Shown piece after piece: positions 52,601-57,999 of a stretch of DNA of 64,000 nt. Both the position numbers and the translations under genes were made by a program. Position 1 is the first letter of the stretch; each line of letters starts with the position of its first letter. Origin of the DNA: Antedon mediterranea (Eukaryota; Echinodermata; Crinoidea; Comatulida; Antedonidae); NCBI RefSeq assembly GCF_964355755.1, contig NC_092675.1, positions 28,980,912 to 29,044,911 of the forward strand. Direction: 5' to 3'. The notes beneath the pieces are model-generated. The model was given only the letters and a program-made list of their open reading frames with translations. It was not told where the DNA came from and searched no databases.

Positions 52601-55600
52601 AGTAAGCGTGCACGGCATATATACGTATGCTGCTTGTATCGCATGAAAGCACTTGTACCGTGGAATGCATCCAATTACAAAGTGTACTATAATTATACAT
52701 TAGTGTATATCTTTTGACTTGACTATTGTTTATTATTACCAATATGTTATATTCTTGCGAGCAATGGTTAAACAATGTAAACTCTGAATTAATCTTTCTG
52801 TTGTTATTTTTATAGTTTTTGTTCTCTTTATATTTAATCTTCTTGATACAAAGGTAAATCATACTTTTAAAAGTATAACAAAAGAACAGACAAATTTAAA
52901 GTATTTATTTTCTGTTTATTTTTAAATTTATTTTTTTTATGTGACAATAAAAACAAATTGAACATCTCTTATATTTTATTTGATCATATAAAAAGTAAAA
53001 GTGAAACAAGTCATATGATTCACTTTTTTCACAGTTTGTTTTATATTATCATATATTATTCTATTTTGCATAAAAATGATTTTTAATGTTTAGTAGTAAT
53101 TTAAGTAATATAGTTATATATTGCCTTTAGGCTTTTTTACATTTTTTTTAGTTGCTCTATTTTTGCGAAGCTGCTTGTGGGGGTCATAGTTCTTGTAGGA
53201 GGCTTTAACCGACGATGTTATATTATTTACTTATTTCAAAAACCTCCCAATGTAAAATATATAGAAAACTTATCTTTATATCCACATATTATGAAAATGT
53301 TTTCTTATGTAATATTTTAAGAATCTTTATTATTTTAAAAATGTATTTTATATTTATAATATTTAAGCTTCTAACAAGATCAAACAAAGACTAAAGATAA
53401 AATAATTTTTTTGTAAAAGTTGCTTTTGTTAGATATTTAAATTGTACAGTAGTACATTCTAAATACTACCTGCTATTATATAACAGCATTCTTTAGTTTA
53501 ATAATTTGTTATAAGAAAAATATTTCTTCTTTGTTTATGATTTATTTTAATTTTATTAATAAGTTTGATGTGATTAGCATAGCAATGCATCTATTTAATT
53601 TTTAGCATGACAACACTATGGCATGTCTTGTGATTTCTAATATTGACAAAAAATAAGATTTATTGATAGATTTTCCAACCATTTTTCTACACCAGACAAT
53701 GAACAAGACCAACATTTGTTGATACCTTTCCAAAAGGTAGCCATTCCCCCTCTCATCCCCGTTTTTTACAGGATCCACATCTGGGCATTGAGTTCAAATA
53801 ATGGTTTGAAATTATATCGAATGTGTGTTTTGTTGTTGTGACCTATGACCTAAGATTAAGCAAAATAAAAACAAAACATTCTTGAAAATCATTTACTTAC
53901 AATCAAATCTGTATTTACAGGATTTTATATTTATATACATTTTGCATTGTGCATTCATGTACTTGTTATAAAAACATATTCAAAACCAGAACATAAAGTA
54001 TTTTCATTTTTCTCTCTATGCTTATTTATCATTACAGCAAGCAGTGATATATTACAAAGTCCACCCGGTGCAAATGATACTCAGCCTCCGACGTTACCAG
54101 CTAAGAACAGACATAGTGTTGGTGCATCCAGTACATTTAATTCATTACCTCCCCCACCCCCAAGATCTATTTCAAGACCTAGAAGTATTCAGGTACTATA
54201 TTCAAGTTCAATAACATTTTTTTTTTGGTTTACAATAATGGTTGACAACAAGTAAAAATAAGGCGAACAATAGAACAAATATATAAAACATTAAAGAATT
54301 ACTAATACTTATTAGTATAATTTGTACTTAAATCATTTATTATTATTATTATTATTTATTGCCAAAAAACAGTTACAAACAAACAAAAACACAGAAACTA
54401 AGGGAGTAGGCAGGAACCTAAAAGTGAACCTAATCACTATAACAAGAGTTCAGGTTCCGTACTCCCAAAGTAACAACAATGATATAAAATAAACTATATA
54501 AAAATATTTAAATAACAAATAGACGAATCAACAGTGTCAATATAAAATAAACGGATAAAATACATAAAAGTCGATTCAACAAAGTCAATATAAAACATGT
54601 GATTTAAGTGAATTTAAAAATGTTGGAAAACTGTCTAAAATTAAAGAATTAAATCATCTCTTATGTATGTAATCAAGTTTAGATTTTTGCTTTGTAATAT
54701 ATTCATTTTTCAAAAAAAGTTCCCGATTACAACCAATACAATGGCTTTCACTTTAATGAACTTCTTTTAGTGGAAACGTTACGCTCAATATAAATTTGAA
54801 TCTATATTTCATGTGATATCAAAATGGAGTTTTCCTGGGAAGGTTTTAAGCTACTTTTGATACACACCCTGGAAGCAAGTATCTTTCCTATTGCAACATA
54901 ACATTTTGAGTACTAGGTGTGTCTGTCTCATTACATGAGATGTTTATTTATGTTTATATTATGACAGACTCAACATAAACTTTCCCTCTATTTTGCTTTT
55001 GCTATCATTATCTACAGTCTCCTAGCCCAGCCTTCAATGAACCACCTATGCTCCTTCCACATCAAGACAGCAATTCATCCCTGACCGGCCTGGGATCATT
55101 CAATTCATCACCAGCTATCGGCATGTCACGTGGGCCTAGCCCGCTCACACTTGGCATGTCAGATACTATACCAATAGCAGCAGCCTTTATAGAAACAGTA
55201 AATGCATATTTTAAAGGAAAAGATCAAACAAAGTAAGTTATGATTATTGATTTAAAATGTTACAATTCAATTCAGTATAAAACTATATTATCCCAAACTC
55301 CGGGGAAATTTGGTTGTGGTATACAAAGATTTATAAAACGTTTAAAAAGCACATCATTGAAGCTTTATGTGGAAATGTATATTTTTTTTGTAGCAATTTA
55401 CTATAATTGTATAGAATAATATATAGTTTGTATAGATTTTATAACAAACCAAATGTTATGCCTTTTGATATGTTTTTTTACTATTTTTATCTTCTTCTTT
55501 GAAGTCTGTTGTTATTGCCTTGTTTTGCCCTGCATATGCTTGGTCCTCCAAGCTGTGACCTGTGACCTGTGACCATTCTTATGTATTTTATTTGAAATAA

Positions 55601-57999
55601 AGCGTGATTTGAGGATACAAGTACTAAACAAATTTGCATATTATTTTTGACAGATGCATGGTGAAAATCACAGGTGATATGATGCTATCGTTTCCTGCTG
55701 GTATCATCAATGTGTTTACAAGTAACCCGTCTCCACCGCTTCTAACATTCAGCATTAGAAATTGTAACAAACTAGAACAAGTCCTGCCAAATAAACAACT
55801 TATTAGTCAGTAAGTGAAACAAAATAATATATTGATTTCTAGTATGACAATAGTATATAGTTCCAAAAGTCCAGGATTTAAAAAATATTAATTTGATGAC
55901 TGCCTGTGATTGAGTAAATTTCAGACTTATCTCATGTCCAAATCATATACTGCTTCTAACTTTATAAGCTCTGTCTAAACTATCAAACTTTATGTGACAA
56001 AAAATGTGTGGTAGTGATGTGACATCATCATGTCCATATATGGGCACATCACATTTTTTTTGTCCAAAGTTTGATAGTACAGTATAGACAGAGCTTTAGG
56101 TTTTCTTTATTTTATTTTTAAATACTAAATTTATGTACAAAATTTAAATTCAGCTTAAATAGGATGTAAATGACTTACATAAATACAATTTTTTTTTGTT
56201 CTATCTTAGCTGATATTGGGTTGTAATTTTCAAAGGATATATGTTTTAAGTTGTGTCTACACTATCAAACTAATTTGACAAAAAAAGTATGATGTGCTAA
56301 AATATGGTAGTTATATGACATTATCATGTCCATATAATTATGGTCACAAATAAAGTATGATAGTGTAGACAGAGCCTTAGAATACTTTTACTTTTGGAAT
56401 TGTTTGTAAATGTGTTAACATAGTACAAACTGGATAGCAGTTCATTAACTTGGCTTACCCCATTATCTCTATAGGGATGTTTCTCAAAGTAATGAGAATA
56501 GGCAAGTGTATTCATTCAATATGTCAGCACTTGTTTCGTTGCTTCGAAGTCAAGCAGAAAAAAATGCTGCAGCTTCCTTCTTTAATGTAGATATTCTGAA
56601 ATATCAGGTAAGTCATAATCTATGCTCTAAAGCACTATCTACTGTAAAAAAAAAGACAACAGAATCCTTTGACTACACATTTGTGTTGTGTGTGTGATTT
56701 GAGTATAAAGTTATAGCTTAAAGAGAATTTGTTGTATTTTGCATTCCAGGTTCGAGCACAACCAGATGCTCAGTCGTCCACGCCCTTAAAACTCTGTAGC
56801 TATTGGAAGTGCGACTCAAACACTACAGACTTAAGAGTAGATTACGTGTACAACGCTAGTGCCCTCCAACCCGCTATACCATTAATCAACGTTTCGTTGT
56901 TAGTTCCCGTTGATGGTGGCGTGTCCATTATGCATTCCAAGCCCCACGCCCAATGGTAAGTAAGAATTTTCTAAAAATAAATTTATTTTAACTGTAACCT
57001 TTTTTTTGTGTAATAATAATATTATAATACAAATGAAATTTGTTATCCTCTTTTTTTTAGGTCAGCCGAAAACAATAGAGCCTTATGGAAAATACCAGAG
57101 ATCTCACAGAAGATGGAGGATGGTGGATCTGGCTCAATACGGGCCAAATTTGAGCTGACGAATGGACCAAGCAAACCGTCCACGCTGGCTGTCAACTTTG
57201 GATGTGATGGTAGCACGTTGTCTGGTATTGATGTAGATTTAGTGGGAACGTCTTACCGTCTCTCCCTTGTGAAAAAGAGATTTTCTTCTGGTAAGTTTTA
57301 ATTGAATTGAATTGATCACTTTATTTCAGAATAAAAATTCCATATATTACAACAACAATATTACTAAAAGGAAAGGAATATCACACTAAAATAGGATTTT
57401 TTCCCATTTAGTGAAGAGATTTAAAAATTGTAACAGATAGTTTGTAGTACACCTAACAAGATCATTTTCAAAACTGTTATAATAATGTATATCTATTGTA
57501 TGTTGTATCCATCAATTTTGTGCTCTCCAATGGCCGTGGTAGAAACAAAGAGTGGTGCTGAGTTTTTCTTAGATTATTATTTTTTTGTAAATATGATAAT
57601 ATGCCACCGGTATAACTGTTGGGTCATGCTTAAAACACAGAAATTCTGAGTTTAGATGCTTAATAACATCATCATCGCACGTTCCACGAACTCTTTCCAG
57701 AAGTTTACCTTGCTTTGGTACAGCGATCATAAGATGAGCCTGCATTATGCCCTTTTCTTCTGATGACACAATTATCTATAACAGAATTACACCACCTCCA
57801 TGTGACTACCTTTATGACATGAAATCGACAATATAATCCATGAGACTATGCAATGCAAATATTATTATGTGATGATGAAATTATGTACAATATTATATTC
57901 TCTGTTATGTAATAATGAAATTATTTATTATATTCCAAATATATATTATAAATAACCTTCTTTTCCTTTTTTGTAGGTAAATATTTATCAGAAAGTTGA
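10654..57999 (+). CDS. FCHO2: FCHO-type endocytic adaptor (F-BAR + mu-homology domain), 26 coding exons
   Basis: Membrane-bending early-endocytosis protein that nucleates clathrin-coated pits, activates AP2 and binds EPS15/intersectin. Exons: 10654-10680, 14454-14545, 29312-29386, 31023-31164, 37464-37535, 37991-38096, 39866-39945, 40623-40721, 41401-41497, 43590-43722, 44150-44165, 45377-45451, 48013-48067, 48634-48827, 49267-49285, 49626-49665, 49817-49944, 51229-51330, 52344-52601, 54038-54192, 55018-55232, 55654-55809, 56475-56607, 56750-56955, 57061-57290, 57977-57999. All phases agree (2928 nt, 975 residues). The F-BAR domain is about residues 1-265 (starts [20 protein letters not shown]; ends IEFEECD). 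The linker has a lysine-rich stretch (about 280-300), SESDSDSDS and DLMAFDPL (about 450). The mu-homology domain is about 703-975 ([62 protein letters not shown]). Vertebrate FCHO1/2 are shorter (about 810-890); the extra length is in the linker. Choosing FCHO2 over FCHO1 is nominal, since one invertebrate orthologue may match both. Confidence 0.95.
10681..13238. other. FCHO intron 1, mostly unannotated
   Basis: AT-rich sequence with no convincing exon. The first part is rich in CCTAGGCC-type words (10900-10945). A perfect 18-bp palindrome, GGGAGATGTACATCTCCC, lies near 13067-13084. The rest of the intron holds MITE A copy 3 and then plain AT-rich sequence to 14453. Confidence 0.4.
13239..13405. 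mobile_element. MITE family A, copy 3
   Basis: Starts TAAAGCTCTGTCTACACTAG and ends GTTTGATAGTATAGACAGAC then CTTAA. The interior carries three tandem GCCCAAATATGGTAGTGATA units. It lies in FCHO intron 1. Confidence 0.8.
14710..14854. mobile_element. MITE family B, copy 2 (degraded)
   Basis: Diverged copy of the 5207-5372 hairpin element. It keeps TTTCACTAGGCGA, ACGCATGTGTAGAG, GATTTGGAAGATGG and, on the right, AAACAAATTCGCCTGGAAAA. Several substitutions and small deletions weaken the hairpin. Confidence 0.7.
14893..14945. repeat. DIRS end-junction-like fragment
   Basis: ACCAACAATGGGTTTGTATA then GTCTGAGACTTCAGGCAC resembles the DIRS right end followed by its left end (ACCAACA...TGTTGGTTTGTGTA then GTCTATATCGTGCC). 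It is diverged and has no ORF remains. Confidence 0.4.
15587..16070. repeat. About 132-bp tandem repeat, 3.5 copies
   Basis: Units start at GATCAGTTACTGTTATGTAC at about 15587, 15719 and 15852, with a diverged partial unit from about 15988. Each contains ACTAGTACACCAGGTAACC and AAAGACTGGTCTCCCAGAGG. Related single units occur at about 31375-31580 and 37695-37815, so this is an interspersed repeat that became tandem here. Confidence 0.8.
16110..16215 (-). repeat. tRNA-derived sequence (Ser/Leu-like), probable SINE head
   Basis: On the minus strand, GAGTGGTTAAGACAGGGG resembles the pol III A box of Ser/Leu tRNAs, and GGGTTCGAGGCTTACTT downstream resembles a B box. The spacing suits a tRNA with a long variable arm, but the stems do not form a clean cloverleaf. 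Probably a decayed SINE rather than a gene. Confidence 0.4.
16253..17368. mobile_element. Non-autonomous DNA transposon with long TIRs, about 1.1 kb
   Basis: Left end TCCTTAAAATGGACCTGAAA then TGGATTTTCGATTTT; right end AAATCGAAATTCCATTTCAG then GTCCATTTTAAGGA, an inverted repeat of about 35 bp with few mismatches. The interior includes a GC-richer block (about 16900-17180) and overlapping short ORFs of 70-90 codons on both strands with no recognisable domain. I could not see a clear target duplication. It lies in FCHO intron 2. Confidence 0.8.
17369..18140. other. FCHO intron 2, no feature recognised
   Basis: AT-rich sequence without exon-like ORFs or clear repeats. Confidence 0.4.
18139..18390. 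repeat. 30-bp minisatellite, 8 copies
   Basis: Unit of 30 bp beginning GACACCCATACAGTATACCT and continuing CTATTAAAGG. Starts are at 18141, 18171, 18201, 18231, 18262, 18292, 18322 and 18352, plus a partial at 18382. One extra A at about 18256 shifts the phase. Because 30 is a multiple of three, both strands show artificial ORFs. Confidence 0.95.
18391..20225. other. FCHO intron 2, no feature recognised
   Basis: AT-rich intronic sequence; no exon, tRNA or clear repeat seen. Confidence 0.4.
20226..20262. repeat. DIRS right-terminus-like fragment
   Basis: ACCAACAACACTGTTGGTTT then GTGTAAT nearly equals the terminal hairpin of the DIRS element (ACCAACACCACTGTTGGTTT then GTGTA, 27726-27750). 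No other element sequence flanks it. Confidence 0.55.
20637..20775. mobile_element. MITE family A, copy 4
   Basis: Begins TATAAAGCCCTGTCTGCACT and ends AAAGTTTGATATTGTAGACA. Shares the CTATAAAGCCCTGTCTG variant end with the neighbouring copy 5, so the pair probably arose by local duplication. Confidence 0.75.
20789..20970. mobile_element. MITE family A, copy 5
   Basis: Begins TATAAAGCCCTGTCTGTACT and ends GTTTGATATTGTAGACAAAG. The interior has three ATCACTACCATATTTGG-type units. Confidence 0.75.
20971..22383. other. FCHO intron 2, no feature recognised
   Basis: AT-rich sequence up to the left end of the DIRS element. A 71-codon open frame at 22039-22254 has no recognisable domain and no exon signals. 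Confidence 0.4.
22384..22570. repeat. DIRS left inverted terminal repeat
   Basis: Starts AGTCTATATCGTGCCTAGCT. From CTTACCTGG (22402) to CATCATTTCT (22570) it is the reverse complement of 27542-27709. The outermost 20 bp differ from the right end (ATCGTGCCTAG against GAGTGCCG), a feature used by the internal complementary region. Confidence 0.92.
22571..22875 (+). other. DIRS leader region
   Basis: Non-coding 5' leader between the left terminal repeat and the gag ATG; no clear promoter motif recognised. Confidence 0.5.
22876..24405 (+). pseudogene. DIRS ORF1 (Gag-like), one in-frame stop
   Basis: Structural protein ORF of the retrotransposon. The ATG at 22876 sits in a good context (CACCATGCC). 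The N-terminus has paired CxxC motifs (CIKC, CINCRTC) suggesting a zinc-binding knob. TGA at 22981-22983 (codon 36) interrupts the frame, which then stays open to the TGA at 24403-24405 (codons 37-509). The middle is acidic and helical. The C-terminus is arginine/proline-rich (PPPPPPAQP, then [10 protein letters not shown]), as expected for nucleic-acid binding. The stop follows CCG, so a CGA to TGA transition in a CpG context explains it. No catalytic domain. Confidence 0.85.
24446..26428 (+). CDS. DIRS ORF2: reverse transcriptase, RNase H, methyltransferase-like
   Basis: Replication polyprotein. The frame is open from 24395, overlapping the gag end. No ATG occurs before residue 58, so the start shown (GTG) is nominal. 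[15 protein letters not shown] (catalytic Asp138), [10 protein letters not shown] and MYLDDWLIV (Asp204, Asp205). RNase [13 protein letters not shown] (Asp369), [11 protein letters not shown] (Glu403), [12 protein letters not shown] (Asp428), [10 protein letters not shown] (Asp479). C-terminal about 505-600 holds [14 protein letters not shown] and [12 protein letters not shown], the methyltransferase-like segment that follows RNase H in DIRS elements. All RT and RNase H carboxylates are present, so the ORF looks intact (660 residues from GTG). Confidence 0.93.
   Translation: MGGRLKRFSRVWETLTTDRWVLSTVTHGYRIEFSSPPVSGGARHTRIPSEPEKSQALMTGLEALLQKGAVVHVQKEQLTIPGHESTVFLAQKKSGDWRPILNLKSLNKRYIRPRRFRMETVSSILLGLRRGDWAATIDLKDAYFHVPIAQEHQSWLRFRIHDQVYQFVALPFGLSTAPRVFTRLVRTLAAFFHQHGIRVFMYLDDWLIVAQSRDQLLSSLSFVRLVTEQAGFIINEEKSCLLPSQNPLYLGAQINLVTGRACPSIERVAKARTAVLHLINAQAPTAYDWLRTLGSLASFVALVPFCRLRMRPLHLHLLAAYRPRSDSLHKVVPTNAFIISHLEWWLVEDRLLVGTPIQRSIPDVRVETDASEVGWGGHIPSPDIRVSGLWSPEETRAHINLLELWAVERSLEALLPHLANRHVLVNSDNTTVVAYINRQGGTRSPTLCCHTWTLLMWCIRHNIQLSAAHIAGRLNIVADALSRPLLRPTEWRLLPIIATQIFNHFGRPHVDLFATSGNTQLPTFCSRYRDAHAWAVDALSIPWDNLWAYAFPPISILPLVLTHIQRHQCRVLLIAPYWPRQPWFPLLLGLLYDQPLRLPIRNDLLTQGRARFALPNLISLDLTVWPLSGIVSETQAFQMVRPPSRRNPDGNPLLLSTIAD
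26317..27345 (+). CDS. DIRS ORF3: tyrosine recombinase
   Basis: Integrates the circular DNA form of the element. I take ATG 26317 (342 residues) as start because homology to phage-integrase-like core-binding and catalytic domains begins there. The same frame stays open back to 24478, through the RT region. Core-binding part: [18 protein letters not shown]. Catalytic residues: Arg163 in CKRRGEL, His286/Arg289 in HQVRG, Trp311-312 in AAWWRS and nucleophile Tyr322 in SHYL. It overlaps ORF2 by 112 bp in another frame. No lesion is seen. Confidence 0.93.
   Translation: MAIVRDRFRDSGIPDGPAALAAKSRRESTLAVYNSRLKHFFEWCKRQKTDPMKVTLGQVCAFLHYLFESGLQVRTVSGYRSALAAVIPNFKDGSTISSSPAISSLLRGMFRERPPTKALIPRWDVNVVLAALMRPPFEPLSRASLYNLTLKTAFLIALASCKRRGELHALSLEPGHIRFERGGARLVFRKDFLAKSQTLNFSPPTVFIPTIAAYSGVEEDRLWCPVRALKFYIKRTESIRVSASHLFISTVAPFRPAARSTLANWVVAAIRAGYDSTDTPPPAHMHQVRGIAASWALFAGVPLPDILQAAWWRSQSTFTSHYLSDTSANQSTVAASILKPRH
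27346..27410 (+). other. DIRS spacer with short palindrome
   Basis: Between the recombinase stop and the internal complementary region. Contains GACTAGACTCTAGTC, a perfect inverted repeat around one base, also preserved in the deletion derivative (near 8505). Confidence 0.5.
27411..27506. repeat. DIRS internal complementary region (ICR)
   Basis: First half (27411-27449, CTTATGTTGGTTTATCCAGG...GATATAGAC) is the reverse complement of the element's left end. Second half (27450-27506, TACACAAACCAACAGTGGTG...GATAAAC) is the reverse complement of its right end. Together they read as the joined ends of a circle. In the DIRS replication model this region templates completion of the two unequal ends. 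Confidence 0.93.
27542..27750. repeat. DIRS right inverted terminal repeat with terminal hairpin
   Basis: 27542-27709 mirrors the left repeat. The outer end adds CGGCACTCATAGACT and the hairpin ACCAACACCACTGTTGGT (27726-27743) followed by TTGTGTA. Confidence 0.92.
28453..28701. repeat. 18-bp minisatellite, 14 units
   Basis: Unit ATTTATACTCCTGGACCC repeated with almost no variation (13 full units and a 14th partial). Isolated single units follow at about 28943-28961, 29021-29037 and 29212-29230. All frames are open because 18 is a multiple of three, so the ORFs here (repeats of ILLDPF, IYTPGP, VQEYKW) are artefacts. Confidence 0.95.
28788..28889. repeat. Short element resembling joined DIRS ends
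   Basis: Begins ACACAAACCAATAGTGGTTA (like the DIRS right end, reversed) and ends TTTAGCCAGGTAAAGCTAGG then CACAAAATAAAC (like the left end, reversed), with about 50 bp of unrelated interior. Confidence 0.5.
29174..29212. repeat. DIRS left-end-like fragment
   Basis: CGGTTTATCCAGGTAAGCTA, then CAGTA, then GGCACGAAATAGAC: the reversed DIRS left end with a 5-bp insertion. It lies next to a stray 18-bp minisatellite unit. Confidence 0.5.
29697..29717. repeat. Poly-C run
   Basis: A run of about 19-20 C residues after AACA in FCHO intron 3. Its length is error-prone in assembly. Confidence 0.8.
29790..30410. repeat. About 200-bp tandem repeat containing MITE family C
   Basis: Three related units at about 29790-30000, 30010-30205 and 30220-30410. 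Each begins GGGCTTGGATGCAATAGAA or similar, contains GTGGGAACCAAG and continues GAATTGACTGCTGAAC...CATGACTACATACACCGATGC. The first unit carries the fullest copy of the family C hairpin. Confidence 0.75.
31375..31580. repeat. Dispersed copy of the 15.6-16.0 kb repeat
   Basis: Shares CAAAGACTGTTCTCCCAG, GTACTAGTACAC, GGTAACCCCCTACTTGTTTC and GACCTACGGTTTATAGTC with the array at 15587-16090. Confidence 0.65.
32671..33220. repeat. 61-bp minisatellite, 9 copies
   Basis: Unit beginning CTTTGTATGCTGCAATCTGA and ending CTCAATACTGTATGT. Starts at 32671, 32732, 32793, 32854, 32915, 32976, 33037, 33100 and 33161. Units are almost identical; one has GTACAACAATAGGTCTGAG and another an extra AT. Confidence 0.95.
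33594..33757. mobile_element. MITE family A, copy 6
   Basis: Starts TAAAGCTCTGTCTACACTAT and ends GTTTGATATTGTAGACAGAG then CTTAAA. It lies in FCHO intron 4. Confidence 0.8.
33758..35251. other. FCHO intron 4, no feature recognised
   Basis: AT-rich intronic sequence with no exon-like ORF. Confidence 0.4.
35252..35403. mobile_element. MITE family C, copy (diverged)
   Basis: Left end TTAAAGCTTGGTTCCCATAT; right end TTGCGTTGTGTCCAAGTGGG. The interior has the two opposed CAAATTGACCAAT and ATTGGTCAATTT arms. Confidence 0.65.
35458..35605. repeat. 22-bp minisatellite
   Basis: About six units of AGTAGTCACTAGTAGTGGCTGG. The unit contains the near-palindrome AGTCACTAGTAGTGGCT. Confidence 0.9.
35606..37259. 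other. FCHO intron 4, no feature recognised
   Basis: AT-rich intronic sequence. A short inverted repeat of TTTTTTCCTCCATG type lies at about 36936-36976 (GGAGGAAAAAATAAATTATA / TTATTTTTTCCTCC). Confidence 0.4.
37260..37407. mobile_element. MITE family A, copy 7
   Basis: TTAAGCTCTGTCTACACTAG at left and AGTTTGATAGTGTAGACAGA then GCTTTAG at right, 56 bp upstream of FCHO exon 5. Confidence 0.85.
37695..37815. repeat. Dispersed partial copy of the 15.6-kb repeat
   Basis: Contains GTAGTAACCCCCTACTCATC and TCAAAAGATGTACTATG, matching the 15587-16070 array. Confidence 0.55.
39400..39740. mobile_element. MITE family C, two tandem copies
   Basis: First copy 39400-39563: TTAAGCTTGGTTCCCACTTA at left and TTCTAGTGGGAACCAAGC at right, with inner arms CACTTGTCATTGG and CCAATTACACG. 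The second copy, about 39617-39740, is diverged. Flanking AAGGAAT...GGTCACAAAATCTCAGTTAC is duplicated with it, so the pair arose by tandem duplication of about 200 bp. Confidence 0.8.
40107..40455. mobile_element. TIR element, about 350 bp (family D)
   Basis: Left GTAAGGCCCATTTATATTAG then GAAGATAA; right TGTCCTAGTGTAAATGGGCC then TTAAG. Inner arms AAGCACGCATTTTTC and GAAAAATGCGTATTTG also pair. It lies in FCHO intron 7. Confidence 0.75.
41645..41845. repeat. 62-bp tandem repeat, 3 copies
   Basis: Unit starting GACACTGTTTGCACTCAGAG and ending CTACTATTTTATAACA. The third unit has a small deletion. Confidence 0.9.
41846..43350. other. FCHO intron 9, no feature recognised
   Basis: AT-rich intronic sequence, no exon-like ORF. 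Confidence 0.4.
43351..43513. mobile_element. MITE family A, copy 8
   Basis: Starts TAAAGCTCTGTCTATACTAT and ends AAGTTTGATAGTGTAGACAA then GGCTT, 76 bp upstream of FCHO exon 10. Confidence 0.8.
43816..43940. mobile_element. MITE family A, copy 9
   Basis: TTAAGCTCTACACTATTAAA at left and AATAGTGTAGATAGAGCTTT at right. Shortened left arm. Confidence 0.75.
44150..44165 (+). CDS. FCHO microexon, 16 bp (exon 11)
   Basis: ACAG acceptor, the 16 bases AGAATCCCCTGATTTG, then the donor GTAAGT. It takes phase 2 and returns to phase 0, encoding the tail of a Gly codon and ESPDL. Without it exons 10 and 12 would not be in frame. Confidence 0.8.
44720..45125. repeat. GTGGTAGTGCCATCT minisatellite
   Basis: About 400 bp of 15-bp-type units mixing GTGCCATCTGTGGTA, GTGCCATGTTGTGGTA and GTGCCATTTTGTGGCA variants, more uniform toward the 3' side. 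Minus-strand ORFs rich in DGTTT and WHYHR are artefacts. Confidence 0.9.
45377..45451 (+). CDS. FCHO candidate cassette exon, 75 bp (exon 12)
   Basis: Acceptor TATCTAG, donor GTGAGT, phase 0 on both sides, 25 codons beginning [20 protein letters not shown]. Serine-rich like the rest of the linker, so it can be skipped without a frame change. No counterpart is recalled in vertebrate FCHO, hence only moderate confidence. Confidence 0.6.
45452..47713. other. FCHO intron 12, mostly unannotated
   Basis: AT-rich sequence with one GC-richer island at about 46910-47060 (minus-strand 69-codon ORF, no domain recognised, not spliceable in phase into FCHO). Confidence 0.4.
47714..47858. mobile_element. 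MITE family A, copy 10
   Basis: Left TAAAGCTCTGTCCACACTAT, right TTAGTGTAGACAGAGCTTTA. Interior contains the self-complementary CATATATATCATATATATGG. Confidence 0.8.
48068..48633 (+). other. U12-type AT-AC intron of FCHO (intron 13)
   Basis: The exon ends ...ACG GAT G and the intron starts ATATCCTTTG, a perfect match to the minor-spliceosome AT-AC 5' splice site. Near the end TATCTTAAT (48613-48621) resembles the U12 branch site TTCCTTAAC, and the intron ends TTAC, 13 nt after the branch adenosine (48620). The following exon then reads in phase 1 ([20 protein letters not shown]), matching the acidic serine region of FCHO. The nearby AG (TTTAAG) would put exon 14 out of frame. Confidence 0.88.
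49267..49285 (+). CDS. FCHO microexon, 19 bp (exon 15)
   Basis: TTGCAG acceptor, 19 bases encoding MRRDKS plus one base, GTAAGT donor; phase 0 in, phase 1 out, agreeing with the next exon (49626). Confidence 0.75.
49403..49550. mobile_element. MITE family A, copy 11
   Basis: TTAAGCTCTGCCTACATTAT at left; GATAGTATAGACAGAGCTTT then AA at right. Confidence 0.8.
50649..50854. mobile_element. MITE family A, copy 12 (internally expanded)
   Basis: Left TAAATCTCTTTCTACACTAT, right TTTGATAGTGTAGACAGAGC then TTTAG. Four tandem units of GGGCATATCACTACCATAT type (50715-50805) make this the longest copy. Confidence 0.8.
51010..51140. mobile_element. MITE family A, copy 13
   Basis: TTAAGCTCTGTCTACACTAT at left; GATAGTGTAGACATAGCTTA then A at right. 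The right arm is shortened. Confidence 0.8.
51229..51330 (+). CDS. FCHO symmetric cassette exon, 102 bp (exon 18)
   Basis: Acceptor CATTGTAG, donor GTAAGC, phase 1 both sides, 34 codons including [20 protein letters not shown]. It can be skipped in frame. If the donor is ignored, the frame runs on through [10 protein letters not shown] to a stop at 51413. Confidence 0.7.
52131..52200 (+). repeat. tRNA-like relic (A and B boxes)
   Basis: TTTAGTGGTAGAATG (A-box type) and GGTTCGAATCC (B box) are spaced as in a tRNA, but acceptor and anticodon stems pair poorly. Likely a SINE head or tRNA pseudogene in FCHO intron 18. Confidence 0.45.
52344..52601 (+). CDS. FCHO proline-rich/basic cassette exon, 258 bp (exon 19)
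   Basis: Acceptor CTAGTAG (two tandem AGs, 3 bp apart), donor GTAAGC, phase 1 both sides. Encodes [13 protein letters not shown] (possible SH3 or profilin ligand), a tyrosine/arginine-rich middle ([11 protein letters not shown]) and SRSLQDL. I know of no equivalent in vertebrate FCHO linkers. Retained because phases and signals agree. Confidence 0.75.
   Translation, partial: TEWYSVHHLNLTNTHVQQRHLYFNHRLHYLSDIQKIAIHASTQIPVATDDTFLHTRPCRLRGIRHTDNALLWCKRWQRYLEVYRI
52602..54037. other. FCHO intron 19, no feature recognised
   Basis: AT-rich sequence; no exon or repeat family member identified. Confidence 0.4.
54193..55017. other. FCHO intron 20, no feature recognised
   Basis: AT-rich sequence with TATTATTATT simple repeat at about 54341-54357 and poorly conserved repeat-like text around 54360-54620. 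Confidence 0.35.
55963..56099. mobile_element. MITE family A, copy 14
   Basis: TATAAGCTCTGTCTAAACTA at left; GTTTGATAGTACAGTATAGA then CAGAGCTTTA at right. Confidence 0.8.
56245..56380. mobile_element. MITE family A, copy 15
   Basis: TTTAAGTTGTGTCTACACTA at left; GATAGTGTAGACAGAGCCTT then AG at right, 94 bp upstream of FCHO exon 23. Confidence 0.8.
57291..57976. other. FCHO intron 25 with an antisense exon-like ORF
   Basis: Last FCHO intron. On the minus strand, 57769-57569, a 66-codon ORF contains [17 protein letters not shown]. It resembles, weakly, the first strand of HisG-type proteins. No matching neighbouring exon is found, so I do not call a gene. Confidence 0.3.
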
